A DNA stretch of 64,000 nt from Paramecium octaurelia (GCA_905182995.1 CAJJDP010000071.1:75666-139665), one strand, 5' to 3'. Counted from the first letter of the stretch, positions 47,893 through 60,800 are shown. Numbers and translations: made by a program. The notes: generated by a model not told the origin, from the sequence alone.

Positions 47893-48642
47893 TCATACTT
47901 CTTATTACTTCTAATAATATTGGATATCTTAATTTAAGTTCTCAATTCCTTGATTCAATATAGGTGCTATTCCGCTAAGGGATTACTATTATAAATCATA
48001 TATTTTACATCTTGCATTAGTTTCTTCAAGTCCTTTTGCAATGTATTTAGATAATCTATATTTTATTTGATTATTTAATTGTTTCTATAATTATATGGTT
48101 ATTATACTTATCTTTTTATTGCTACTATTGTTTAGTTAATTTTTATTATTGCTGTTTCTACACAACTGGTTTGGTTAGATTAGTGAAATCTTTCTTTTGG
48201 ACACTTTCAATTGTGGACTAAAACTCTTCGATTGCTACTTCCAAGGTTTACTAGGATTTTATATTTATATTTTTACTTTAGTTTAATCAAATTTAGTGAA
48301 ATCGGGAAGGGGATCGTCCGGTTTGAAGGCTTAACCTCCAAAATTGGTTAATTGATTTAACATTTCTGTCAATTTAGGTATCATGCTTAAGCTACCAAGC
48401 AATCCTTCTCCTTTATTTAAACCATTTAATAAACTGGTGGGGTCTAAATTAGAAGCATCACTTGGCAATCCATGATTACAATGAGCATGATCGTGATGAT
48501 GTTCATCGTTTCCATGATGTTCATGATCGTGATGATGTTATTAATTTTTTGGTACTAATTAATTTTATGGCTATTATTATTATGGTTGTTGCTCTTATTT
48601 GGCCTTATTCTTATTCTTATTCTTTTTTTTCTTATTGTCCAT
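47893..48642 (-). CDS. His-rich protein with Lys/Asn start and Gln-rich C-terminus
   Basis: About 225 residues. Order: KKKKNKNKNKNKAK run; Gln/Pro-rich stretch; histidine cluster HHHDHEHHGNDEHHHDHAHC; a helical segment GLLGSLSMIPKLTEMLNQLT; and a coiled coil (TLEVAIEEFQSTIESVQKKD; LNTLQKDLKKLMQDQ). Three introns of 26, 23 and 23 nt were placed by frame continuity. The His/Asp cluster looks like a metal-binding (Zn, Ni or Cu) or pH-sensing site. No family recognised. ATG 48640-48642, TGA 47893-47895. Confidence 0.65.
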
Positions 48643-48720
48643 TTTGAATTTTGATTATTATTTAAATTAATGTATTTGATTTTCAATAGAAATAGAACAC
48701 TAATTATTATTTATAATTAA

Positions 48721-49527
48721 TCATTATTTATAAACAATCATGTTAATTAATTATTATACTTCTAAAACAATGTATGGCTACTCTACATTTAAAATCTATT
48801 TCAATTGCTTAATCGTATTTGCAATTTGAACATAATCATTAATTATAATCTTCAACCACTTCCAAGCATCAGACAGTGACACATTCTAATCTAAACGTAA
48901 TTAGCAATATAAAATACTTTCATATAGTTTTGGTTATAATTTTAGTATCATATCTTTAACGCACTCTGTAAACTTTTTATACTATTGCAGTTGCTTTTGA
49001 TCGGCAGTTTCATATTGAGACATAGATTTTTTTCTATTCATTTGGATTGAAATGTCTTGATTTGTGATATCAGTAATAGAAGTTTAATAAAAGGAAGTGT
49101 CAACTGATTTACGCTTTCTAATCATATTTATTTAATTCATCAATTCTTCCTTTTGAAACGTAATCTCATTTAGAAGTTTATTTGATTTTATTAGATTGTT
49201 TTTTGCAATATTTAATTCTTCATATAATTTTTAATTTAATTTTTTTAATTCGTTAATCTATTCAATTTTATTCTCTCTATCTCTTTCAGATTATTCTAAT
49301 GCTCTTTTTAAATCAGTAATTGTTTTATCTGCTATATCCCTTTAAGTATTTGAAAGTAAGAGAAGAGATGAGTTTTGTATATCGTCAATCAATAATGAAT
49401 TATTATCGACATTTTATTTGTTTTATGCAGACTCCTTATAACATTAGAGTTTCTGCATAATTTCAATTTGATCAATTTCTAATTGCTTATACTTTTAGGC
49501 CAATTCTTGTTTAATCTCTTTGAACAT
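48721..49527 (-). CDS. Coiled-coil protein of unknown function
   Basis: Intronless frame of about 268 codons, MFKEIKQELAQKYKQLEIDQ to MIVYKQ, TGA 48721-48723. The first 140 residues form a coiled coil (TITDLKRALEQSERDRENKI; LKKLNQKLYEELNIAKNNLI), followed by a Ser/Thr-rich stretch and a helical C-terminus with Trp (LSDAWKWLKIIINDYVQI). No domain recognised. Confidence 0.7.
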
Positions 49528-49692
49528 AAAATCCCTTTGATTTATTATTATTTATATTATTGATACATAATATTCACATTTGGCTACAAATACAATATTA
49601 ATTCAACGATATTAGTTTATTTATTTATTTATATTAAAATAATAAATGATTGATGTGGAGTAAAAATAAATTGATTGAGAAACATGATTGTG

Positions 49693-50517
49693 TCAATATT
49701 TTAATAGTTCTTACTTAATGAATTGGTTCCATTCCTTTTGTTTGGCTACATTTTGACTATGATTTGTTTCCTCATCATATTGTTTCTCCATTTGCAAATA
49801 AAACTAAAATGTATCTTGAAATAACTTAGTGCATTCCATTCGATAATTCTTAGTATATTTGAATTTGTCTGCTCTAAGTATTATTTATAAACATTTTTAC
49901 TTTTATTTAAAATCTAAAGCACATAAACACCCAATTAGATAATGTCCAGTTTCATGTTCCAACAATCTATCCCATTTGGTTTTCACCCAAGATTTATTGT
50001 TTAAGCAACACCAACTTTGAATGATCAAACGATATCTTATATTCTAAGATCTCTTCATCTTCCTCATATTGATATCAAAAGTATATCCAACAGTCCAATA
50101 ACAATGAGCCTTCCATGGAGATTACATATTTGGAGTTGCTGTAAAATAACTCCAATCAATTTTCAGAATTTTGATTCCATTAATAGTCACAGGCAGTACT
50201 CCTTTGAAATCATCATAGTTAAAGCAACTTAGAGGATCTTAAGATGTATTTTTGGAAACCAATAAATCTAATTGTTATTACTTATTATACTTTCAACATT
50301 ATCCTCATCTAATTTGGAACAACTCTAAGGTGGACTTGAAGTACATGAATTACTGCAACAAGTGGAATTGCTCGAGATGCTTGGCAAATAATGGATTCTT
50401 TAATTCAATACATGATTACTTAAATTAGGATGATGCTCTCTTTGGGAGATTGTAGTTTTAACTCTTGTGACTTTGTGACAGCTTTCTATTCTCACTCTAT
50501 CTAACTGAGTTGATCAT
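49693..50517 (-). CDS. DUF922-type putative zinc protease (HETGH motif)
   Basis: About 255 residues. A Ser/Cys-rich N-terminal part (SNSTCCSNSCTSSPPQSCSK) precedes a domain with KIDWSYFTATP, KAHCYWTVGYTFDIN, KSWVKTKWDRLLEHETGHYL and a C-terminal QYDEETNHSQNVAKQKEWNQ. The W..LLxHExxHF and YDxETxHGxNxxxQxxW pattern is that of DUF922, a predicted secreted Zn-dependent protease family known mainly from bacteria; HETGH would supply two zinc His residues and the catalytic Glu. Introns of 22 and 23 nt, plus an optional in-frame 27-nt one near the end. No signal peptide was seen. ATG 50515-50517, TGA 49693-49695. Confidence 0.65.
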
Positions 50518-50727
50518 TAAAACTTCTATTAATGTTTTAATTATAAACATTCACGATTATAATCTAACATCATAACGAATAATATAATTAAATCAAAAAA
50601 GATTTAAAAAAATCAATTCTTACACATTCACCTGAGAATTATCAATAATCTCATATACTATGAATGTTTAACAATAATTTATACAATTTTTGTCATGATT
50701 ATCAATATTATACATTATAATGCAAAT

Positions 50728-52340
50728 TCATAATTACATATATTATAAATAAATGACTATTAGAAATTATTCATTTACAATTTTTAATTTATTAATTGTT
50801 CTCTTCCTATTCTATAGCAACTCTATTCTTTAAATCAATAAATTTTGAGGAAAAAAAGGAGAGTTTACTTTTGGGTACCTTCTCTGAATTAGTTTATTCT
50901 ATTCTTGCTCCAGGAATGTTGGGAATATTAAATTAAGATCTTGAATAAATATCAACTATATAAATTACTTCTTTTCTTATTGTATTGGAATCTATTGATT
51001 GGCAAGCATGCAAGGTACAAATTTTGCAAAATTTGATGAATCTACTAAATTTAATAAACCACTCATTTAATTAGAGAATTCATGCTATTAATTATTTTGG
51101 TCAAAATGTTAGATATTTTAATCACTTTCAACTTTAATCATTTGGTTACTTAAAAAAGATACCAATTAATTTTTATTGCTTATAAATAGAATTTAATTCT
51201 AAGAATCATAAAAAGCAGGAGTCAGACATTTCATCTAATTAATATCGTTTATATCAAAATACTAGATACTGAACTCAGTATTTATTCTTTAGTTTTATGT
51301 TTGTTAAGCTTATTAAAATTAATTAATAATTGTACTTTACGTGATATGAATTAATTTTCTTTTTTTAATTTATAACAAAGGACCCTCTGGATTTTCAGAT
51401 TTATACTTTTTCTTCAATGCATCAATTAAACTTGCAATTGATTAACAATTATTTTTTTTCAATAAGCAATTATAACGATTTTTCACAGCATTTTCACTTC
51501 TTTTCGATTTTAATATTTTAGAGATAAGTGCCCATTTTCTTTACTTCTTCTTTACTAATTCTAATAATTCAATATCTTCCTCTAAACTCCATGAATGTCT
51601 ATTTATATCTGGATTCAGATGGTTGTTCCATCTTTCTCTGCATTATTTTCCTGTTCTCGGAGATTCCTTAAACTACGCATTTAGTAAATTTGCTATAATA
51701 CACCATTTGTTTTACATTCCTTAGTCCTTGCTTTAACTAAAACTAATTTTCAATTATACTTAATCAATTATATTAAATATTCATCTTAATCTTGTGTCCA
51801 TGGTATTTGCTATAAGGATAATTTCAAAAGATCATTCCATTTGATTTTACATTAGTCAACAGTCCTCCTGCTGATTAATTGCTCTACTTCTTCCCATACT
51901 TTACTTGGCTGTTTTTAAAATCAATTATAATACAATTTTTCTAATGTGAATGCTATCTCTAGAACAGATTTTCAATACAATCCATATAAGAATTTGTTTA
52001 TCTTCCTCAGCCCAATTCTTTTTTATTTTAGGGATCCATTATTTAGACAATTCCTCTTACAATTCAAAAATTTATTGATTTGTAAAAAGTTCCTGTACAT
52101 GTAATTGTTCTGATAAATATCTAAATATGAAGGCATAATACTCAAAACAAGGAATTTTTAAATCTTTATTTATTTGATAAAAGGTTGAAAAATTGCAGAA
52201 AAAATTTCTATTAGTATCAGAAATCTACTGGACACTTTTTTGTTTCTCTTACAAATATACTGTATATATTTACTTAATTCATTTTTTCGATTAAGATTTT
52301 CTAATCTTTGTTTCTTGCTTTCCCAATTTCTAGTTTTCAT
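50728..52340 (-). CDS. Multi-repeat Myb DNA-binding protein
   Basis: About 510 residues. Several Myb repeats: KKNWAEEDKQILIWIVLKIC..., then KVWEEVEQLIS..., IPWTQDQDEYLIQLINQ..., and the canonical R2/R3 block RTGKQCRERWNNHLNPDINR followed by HSWSLEEDIELLELVKKKQR and SENAVKNRYNCLLKK, matching c-Myb and SNAPc190 wording. The protein should bind DNA as a transcription factor. The C-terminus is Gln/Asn-rich. Introns of 26, 25 and 23 nt restore the frame. ATG 52338-52340; TGA 50728-50730, though an earlier splice-dependent end is possible. Confidence 0.85.
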
Positions 52341-52670
52341 AAATAAATTACGAGTGAGGAATTATTAAATTTATTTAAGCGCATACGTAACATCAGATTA
52401 ATATATTGTGTTCTACAATGAGAATCGATCAATAAATACAACAAAAAGAAAAAATTTAAACCTATTTATAACCTTTCTTCTCTGGACTCAAGTATTTTTA
52501 AATGAAGTTATATTACTAATTCAAGAAGGAATTCTATAAAGTAAATGTAGAATTGAGATTAATCCTTTTTGTATAAACTGTTTAAATTAGTAATTTGTAA
52601 AATTGATAAAAATTTGATTGTTCTTCAATAATTTATTTTACATTTATAATAATTAAAGTCATTGATAGCA
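52341..52670. other. Intergenic
   Basis: 330 bp AT-rich spacer between the Myb start and the TGA of the NUP88-like gene. No feature supported. Confidence 0.5.
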
Positions 52671-54904
52671 TCAATTTTCGAAAATAAAAATATGTTTATG
52701 AAAGTTCAGAAATAATATTATGCATAATTAAATACACTCTTAACATATCAAAATCATTCTTTTTTTTATAATATTTATTAAATTAGAGTTGATTAAATTG
52801 ATTCGATCTCTTACTTCGTTCGATTACTTATTTAAATCTAATCTTCCACTTAATTTTTATTCAATTTAATATGTTCTTGAATCTATTTGAATTACAGTTC
52901 AAATTCATCCAATTCCTATTATTATTGTTAATTCATAAATTGTTATCTCAAGACAGCAGGTTAAATAGAATGTATCTTCTCAAGTAGGGAGTTTATTTTT
53001 TCATTTTTCTTTGAAATCTTTAGTTATAGCTATAAGTTCCTTTATTATTATTCAGTCAAGTCCCCTCTCATTTTTATATCAATCTCATCATTCATCTATA
53101 TTATTAATAAGTTTATTTACGTTTTCGGCCTTGAGTTTAATTTTGATTGCCACTTCTTTTATTGATGATTGCAAAGCACTAGAGAGATCTTCATTAATAG
53201 ATATAATATCCTATTCAGTTTTGCATTATGGCAGTCTTTTGTTACTTATTACTTCAAGATATTTTCTGAATTGCTGTATAATACTTTTATTCATTAGATA
53301 AGCATTCTATTCTTAATAGAAATCTAATGTAATTCTATTGATTTCAGAACTTGATTCCGTCAATCCTAAGAGCAATTTCTGAGGTAAGAATTGAAATGTT
53401 TATCTTTGATACTTATGGGTCATTCTTACTAACAATTACTTAGATTTGAATAGATCTATACATAGCACTTGAAGTATGAATTGTTCCTATTAATCATTCC
53501 AAGAAGATGTCAAGTCAATACAAGTAACATTAATGGGAGATTAATCTTATTGATATTGAACAACATTTGAAAAGTCAATTGAAATTAAGGAATTATGATA
53601 CAATAAAAGCATTTAATGTTTGTTAAGTAGATCAAATGAATTTTAAACTAATTAAGTAGCATATTCACTAGAATATATAATTTATGGTTATTAATATTTA
53701 TGTAGTTATGATATTACGATATCATCATTTCTGTATTTTGAAAATTTAACTTCATCGATATAAATTTCATAGAGTTTGTTTAAATCTCTACCGATCAGTG
53801 CTTGAATAGTCAAATCATCATTTAATTATTTAGAAACAAAAATGAATAAATAATATTAAACGATAGGCACTTTTTTAAATAAAATAAAAGTATTTTTGGA
53901 CAATTAGTAGTTTGTATTTTAAAAAGATTTAAATTTGATATTCCCCCTTTGATAATCATCCTGAGTAGTTATATTATAATTGATTATAAATTCTTTTTCA
54001 TTTTTCTCTTTGACATATTGAATTAATTCTTTTTTAGATGTCTCTAAATACATTTTAGTTTACAACTTAAAAACCATATTAGGAAGGATCAATTCATAAT
54101 AATAGATGATTCCTAAGCTGTTAACAAAGTAAATGAGAAATTAATTCTGGTCTTCTGGTAAGGAAAAAGAAAAGGCTTATGCATTTCCATTCATGGCAGA
54201 ATTCAAATTGATTCTTACTATCGGTTATCTAAGATCTTTCATTTCAAAGACTAGAACAAACTATTCTCTAGAAACATTTAAATAAATAGTACTTTTGATA
54301 TATGTGTGATTTATTCCCATCCTGAGATGCTTGTAGAATTACGAGATAATTGGAATTTAATGGATGAAATGCAACTTACTTACAGAGATTGATGTTTGTT
54401 ATTAGGTTTAGATATAAAGTGTCATCTTGAATAATGCCTGTAAACACTTCCTTAATCAAGAGGACTGATTTCTATTCACTTTGAATGTTATTAGTTTTGA
54501 ACTATTATTTTACTATTGATCATATGAAAACAGTTACTTAATAGAAGGGCCTAATTATCATTCATTGAAAACTCAAAAATAGCATTTCGATATTATTCTT
54601 AATTTATTTCTGCTCCTGAGAAACTATTCAATAGTTTAACTTAGTATTCTTCTTCACCATATCTCTACTAGAAAATGAATTAGCTTAGAACAAATTTATC
54701 ATTTATGTATTTCATTCCAAAAACATCCTGATTATCAACAGCAAATTAATTTAATAGTAAATATTTAATGTAATCGCTAGGCTTACCTTCCTCTTATTTA
54801 TGCTATTGTTTTGCAATCTTAATGAAGGAGGATTCAATATTAGAGGATAGATCATCTAGGAGATCAATTTATTATCCCATTAATATTTTAGAGTTATTAG
54901 ACAT
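52671..54904 (-). CDS. NUP88-like nucleoporin (beta-propeller plus coiled coil)
   Basis: About 710 residues. The N-terminal ~430 residues have beta-propeller character (LYLNLITNINLCKQVAFHPL, NSNYLVILQASQDG, EQFVLVFEMKDLRQPIVRIN, NQFLIYFVNSLGIIYYYELI). The CKQVAFHPLNSNYLVIL stretch resembles the conserved C.VxWHPxSxxHLxVLTSD of NUP88. The C-terminus is a coiled coil (EDLSSALQSSIKEVAIKIKL; QQFMNQQQQQELDEFELQFK), as in NUP88, which docks on the cytoplasmic face of the pore. Introns of 25 nt restore the frame at three places. ATG 54902-54904; TGA 52671-52673. The family call rests on one motif and overall order. Confidence 0.5.
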
Positions 54905-55049
54905 TATTAATAAAATTAATTTAAATACATTATAATAGCATAAGGAATAATCAAGTATTTAGACAATAATTATACTATGTTTTAATTTACTTAAGATTTT
55001 TGTTAGTAAATGAAATAAATAATATATTTATAAATCTCCAAATCTACAA

Positions 55050-57162
55050 ATGAATTCTTAAATCGACAGAAATTCTGATCCTCCTCATACCAACGTGATT
55101 TTAGTTGTGATTACAAACAAAGCTAATAAAACCTTGCCACATGATAAATATTTTAAAGTCTTTAGTCCTTTCGGCACTATTCAGAGAGTACATATATTTA
55201 AGTAGATTTTAAATAGATGCTCATATTCGAGAGATCTCTTACTTGGAAAACATTTATTGAGTTTGATAACGTAGAATCAGCATTCAAGGCGAGATCGTAG
55301 ATGAATGACAAATATTTTTGTGATGATTCCTCATTACTAATGAATGTCTATGCAAGCAAACTAACTTATATCTCCTTCTAAGAAAACAATGTGTGGGGCG
55401 TTGGTATGAATTCTATCTATTCCAAAATTATTAGATTATACAATACCAAGATGTAAGTAGAAAGAATAATCTCCCCCGAATGAAGTAAATCAATCTTCTC
55501 AATCTTTAAAATCTATGTAGACAGTTCCTTAATAAAACTTCTAATTGCTGCAATCACAAATGTTATTTTAACACTAAATGTCACAACAAATGCAATAAAT
55601 TAATACTCTCATGGGGTAGTTATAATAAGTGTGTGTTGAGGGATTTGCAACTCCTCTATTGTAATCTACAGATTTGTTAAATTAAATCGAGAAACAACAA
55701 TCAATTTTAAAAGATATCCATGAATATTAATAATCATTCTAGAATGTGACTGACAATTATTAGAATTTTCTATAAGGTTTCAATCAACAAGATGAACAAA
55801 AATCTATCAGCATAGAATCAAGCAAGAATGGAAAATCAAATAGAAAGAAACTAACATTACCAAATGATAAGAAAACAAAAAATGGAGATCAAATAGAGTT
55901 CATCTAAAGTTATCAGGAAAGTGATGTTACAAAAGATATTATGTTTCATAGTTCAGATAAATTAATAGATCAAATACAAGTACAAAAGATGTATCAAAGT
56001 GATGGTAGAAGTGCTAATAAGGCAGAAGAATTGAATTTTAATGGTTTGGGTTTGAGAGACTCAGAAGATGAAGCTGATGATGATTCTAATTAATTTGAAG
56101 AACAATTATTGAATGCTTAATCTGATGAAGAAGATATTCATAATGATCTGTTCAAATTTGTTGATTAAAATTAAGGATTTACTGAAAAAGATAGATAATA
56201 AGTGTTTAAGAAATTGAATTAAGACATGTCATTTGATAAAGTTGATAATTAAGTAGCTGCAGTAGTAGAGAAATAAACCCAGAAAAACACTATTGAATAA
56301 TCCTCCAGGAGTGTTGACAACATTGATTAATTGATCAGCAAAGGCAAAATTATTTAGAGATCAAACTAATAACCTACTTCAAAGAGTCAGACCATTTACC
56401 AATAACCTGAAAAGCTAGATCAATTTCAATCTAAATCCTAATCCTTTAAAAGTATATGAATGTTTTAAATCAATTATAGGTGCTCGGAAATCTAAAGTAA
56501 TCTATGCCAGATGGTTTGATAAAAAGGTCGTAACATCAGCTATGCTCTATAATATATTTAGCATTTATGGCAATATTGATAAAATGATATTCTTAAAGGA
56601 AAGATCAAGTTGTTTGATACAATATGTGTCACAAGAACATGCTGCTATTGCAAAAGAATCTCTCAATGATATCATGTTCTATGGATAATCAATAAAAGTA
56701 ATTCATTTCGAATATACAGATCTTCTTTTCCAATTACGAGGAGATCTCTTTGAAAACCTAGCCAACTAAACCAGGAGAGATCGTCTTTGATATAAAAACT
56801 CAAGAGGAATATTTCTAGGGAAGTGAAGAGACACATCGAATTAAACCAGATTCCACTTATACTCTTGCTCCCCCTTGCGATACTGTCTAAATCTCTAATC
56901 TGACTAAGAATTCTTGTTAAGCTTCTGTTATGTAATAATATATGCAAGATTTTGGATAAATTAAAGCCATTAAGTAATTATTAATAATATATAGAATTTT
57001 GACTACTGGAAACAAATACTTGTCCATTATCAAGTATACAAGCACCGAAGTAGCACTTACTGTGTTGGCCAATATGAATGGTTTCGAATTGGATGGAAAG
57101 TATTTATATGATAACATTGAAATAGACCTATATAAATTAACTTTTCTAAACAAAAATTATGA
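55050..57162 (+). CDS. PTB/hnRNP L-like RNA-binding protein with several RRMs
   Basis: About 660 residues. RRM 1: TNVILVVITNKANKTLPHDK ... RMLIFERSLTWKTFIEFDNV, ending VWGVDYTIPRC, a layout special to PTB/hnRNP L. A ~280-residue Gln-rich linker follows (MLFQHQMSQQMQQ; an acidic SEDEADDDSNQFEEQ). RRM 2: SKVIYARWFDKKVVTSAMLY ... CLIQYVSQEHAAIAKESLND. The last RRM: CDTVQISNLTKNSCQASVMQ ... KYLSIIKYTSTEVALTVLAN, ending NGFELDGKPIQINFSKQKL, the family's C-terminal signature. Introns of 29, 31, 28, 22, 21 and 26 nt. Likely regulates splicing or mRNA fate. ATG 55050-55052, TGA 57160-57162. Confidence 0.85.
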
Positions 57163-57250
57163 TTGGCTGATTTATGAATATTCGGATTTAAAATTACAAT
57201 ATACAACCTCTTATTATTATTTTCATTAATTTCAAAATAATATACTCAGA

Positions 57251-57559
57251 ATGGCAGGAAAATCAGGAAAGGGAATTGGTAAAGTCAGTGCTAAAAGACA
57301 TGCAAGAAAACCAAATAAGGCTTCAATTGAAGGAATCACAAAGCCAGCAATCAGAAGACTAGCAAGAAGAGGAGGAGTCAAAAGAATTTCATCATTCCTC
57401 TATGATGACTCAAGAAATGTTCTAAAAAGCTTCTTAGAGAATGTTGTTAGAGATGCCATCACATACACAGAACATGCAAGAAGAAAGACAGTCACAGTCA
57501 TGGATGTTGTTTACTCTTTAAAGAGATAAGGAAGAACTCTTTATGGCTTTGGTGCATGA
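57251..57559 (+). CDS. Histone H4
   Basis: Core nucleosome histone, 102 residues, no intron. Starts [20 protein letters not shown] and continues through [40 protein letters not shown] and [15 protein letters not shown]. The next codon is TAA (57527-57529), then GRTLYGFGA and TGA. Because Gln is invariant there, this proves TAA=Gln and TGA=stop. Two oddities: the N-terminal tail is one residue shorter than the Tetrahymena H4 I recall, and the last residue is Ala instead of the nearly universal Gly. The gene starts 88 bp after the PTB-like gene. Codon use is noticeably less AT-biased at many positions, consistent with high expression. Confidence 0.98.
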
Positions 57560-57839
57560 CTTTTCTTATAGTTTTTATTCAAGATTTATTTAAATCAAAT
57601 CTAACTATTATTTTATTAAAGGTCTCTTAGTCTTTATTAGCCCTCTAATTTAAGAATTATTTCTTAACAATTGGACTACCAGATGTAATAAAAGAATAAG
57701 ACTTTTTTAAAGTTTTACAAAAAAGATAAAGATTAAGTATTCTATTGGTGGATTCAATTAAAATGGAATAAAAAAGGGTAATTAAATAATAAAGATAATT
57801 AGAAAGATTAACAAAATAATAATCTAAAATATGTAAGTG
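57560..57839. other. Intergenic, convergent gene ends
   Basis: 280 bp between the H4 stop and the cyclase stop. It holds the H4 3' flank; I did not find the metazoan-type histone stem-loop (GGCTCTTTTCAGAGCC). Confidence 0.5.
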
Positions 57840-60800
57840 TCACGATTATTCAAAACTTGCCTCTTCCTTTACCTTATCCCATTCTACCAAATAACCTTTA
57901 GTGGTCATATTAAATTTGCTTAATTCAACATCCTAAAATAAATGTGAAATCTTTACATGATGGAATTTAAATTTAAAAGGATGTTTCTCTGCTCTCTCAA
58001 TCATTTATTTAGTAGTTTATGAAACCTGCACTCTGCCTTCTTCTCCACTACTTTCCATCTTGTTAGCAATCGAGACATCTTTGCCATAAATGTCATATCT
58101 CACGATATCAGTTCCAATAATCCCTCCTGTAACTTGACCTGTGTGAATGCCTATTCTCATATTGAGTTTATCAAATTTAATCTTCTATCTCACTTACATG
58201 ATGATATCAACCATCTAGAATCCCATCTTGACTGTATTGATGGCTTCTTGAATAGGCTATGAAATATAAGTTATAGATATTTACATTTCTTTTGGCACTG
58301 TTAGTGAATCCCATAACAACATAGCAATCACCAATGGTATACATCTTATAAACATTATACTTTTAGCATAATTTATCGAATTCTGTAAATAGACCCCGAA
58401 GCATAGTTACAACTCCTTCTGGAGTTTGAGTGTGAGAATATTCTGTGAACCCTTTGATATCTGCGAATAAGAGAGTAACATCTTCAAATTCATCTATGAA
58501 ATCGCTCTTGTCATATATTGAACTATTCTTCATCTTCAAATATGAATGCATTGGCAATAATTGACTCACCAAATTGATTTGTTTTACTTTCTTATCCTCA
58601 TTGATTTGCAGATTGTTGAACATTTGAATCTATTCCTTCATAGCCAAATAATAACCCAATAGTAGAATTAACATACAACAACAAATGTAAAAGATGGCAA
58701 AATGAGTCACTAAATCTGATGCTATGTAAAAGCCCAAGAAAAAGCCTAGCATTATGAACATGTAGACTATCACTTAAAAGAAGGTGAACATCTTAAATTA
58801 GCAGGTGACAATCATTATATACAGTATTTCCAATAGACATATTATAGCTACTTCCGAATTATCAGTCAAGTAGGCCTAGAACAAGACTGTAAAGATAGCA
58901 TATATCAATAGAAGGTAATACATCAGATTAACTATTACGTTCCTATAGGCCTTGGATAAAATTGGGAATAACACTATTACCAGGATTAAAAATATTGCCT
59001 AAATTATAATTTAATTATAGTACTCTTAATACAAAGATGAGAAGATCATATTTGAATAGCTTACGAACTATTATAGATAACAAGGTGATTACGAAATAAG
59101 TGAACCATAAAAATGTAATGCCCACTTTGGATTCTTCTAAATTCTACTCTTTCAATATTTAATTGAAGTTGCCCTTGATCTCATTTTAAGGTATTTACAA
59201 AATTAAATTTGGTTTTATTAAATCTAATTGATCATTCTCATCCTAATCATTTGATATAAAAACAGACTCATCAGTTAATGCAGTTTCCAATGGTTGAATG
59301 GGTTAATTTTATTTAGATTTATTATCCACTTCTTAAGAAGCATTTTGTGGCAGTAAAAGTTAAACTGTTTAAGGACCTTTTGGAGATATTTCTAGTCTAT
59401 TTGACTATTTCATATTATCCACATAAATTGAGTTTTGCAATTGGGATAAGAATTGACCCTTTTTTGGTACTATTTACCTTAGACTCTTCTATGATCTTAG
59501 ATCCTTCACGACAATCTTTGTACAATTCTGCCAAAGTAGAAATGCCTTTGGTACTTAATAACCAGGTGGTTTAGTCTTAAAAACTTGATAAGTATCTATT
59601 ATTCCTAATCCCTTAGCTTCTTTCTGTTTCTTCGAGTAATATTTAATTCCATGTCTGGCTTATTTAAAAGCTTATTCACTTAAAGTAATTGCTCCCGTAT
59701 CCCCTGTAGAACCTACTCTGCTTGTCTGATTCACTGGATCACCTATTAATGAAAATTAAGGTTTATGATGCCCAATTACACCTGCAATAACTCTACCAAC
59801 ATGGATTCCTATCTTCATTTCTATCTGATTGCCCTTGCCATACTTTCTTCCTTATACTTATTACATCATATCAAATGCCATATTGACCAATCTCATAGTT
59901 TTCTCTATTCTAATCACATGAGCAGTCATATTCTACTCACAAGCCTTGATTCCTGTTGCTGCCATATAGGTGTATCCTACTGTTTCTATCTTTTGAACTC
60001 CATGTTAAATGCATAAATTATCATATAATCGAAATAGAGAGTCCAACATTAATACAACATTCTTGCCTTCCTCTTTCATAATAGTATCAAAATCACAAAT
60101 ATAAGCAAATAAGATTGAGACATCATCTTGAGCTTCTTGCATCGAATAGATACCAGTTTATATTTATTGTCTAACAAATCTGGGAACAAGGATACTCAAA
60201 ATGTCTTAAGCAGTCATATTGTCCTATTCAATTGAATACTTCGCTAAATAGTCATTTCTTCTATGCTTTATTGATTTATAATAAGTGAATAAAAATCTTA
60301 TTGTAATACTGACCACCAACAATATTTAAGTGCAAGCAGCATAAACAGAAATCCTACTTTATGTGTATGTTCCATTTGAAGTGCTTAGATCAGTAGATAC
60401 AACAATAATTAATATTCTTACTATCAACTGTATTAAATAACAGATGTTATATAACATAATAGGAATTACTGTCATATTCATGCTATTAAATGTACTAAAG
60501 AGTATAGCCAATGTTGCAGATAAAGTAATTGTTAAATCATCTGATAACCAATCGATTGCGACTTTAATTGCAAATATGATCAAAACAGTCAAATGTGAAT
60601 AAGTATAGTACTGCTATTCCATAATCGAAGTGAATGTGAACAATAAAATTAGGAATACAATTCCAAAGATAATCAAATAATAGACTCCAGTGAATACTCT
60701 AAGATCATTAATAAAGAAATCAGTTAAGCAATATGCTATGAAATAGAGTAATAAAACGCATAAAAAGAACCTTAAATGATTGAGTGATTGTGACAATTTA

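Noticed and set aside
53011-53301. Plus-strand 96-aa hydrophobic ORF
   Set aside because: It lies antisense inside the coiled-coil part of the NUP88-like gene, which explains the sequence in frame.
46935-54904. Multi-gene operon (run of minus-strand genes)
   Set aside because: Same-strand runs occur by chance in compact ciliate genomes; the genes are functionally unrelated and most are spaced by 80 bp or more.
57560-57839. Metazoan-type histone 3' stem-loop
   Set aside because: No matching GC stem was found after the H4 stop.
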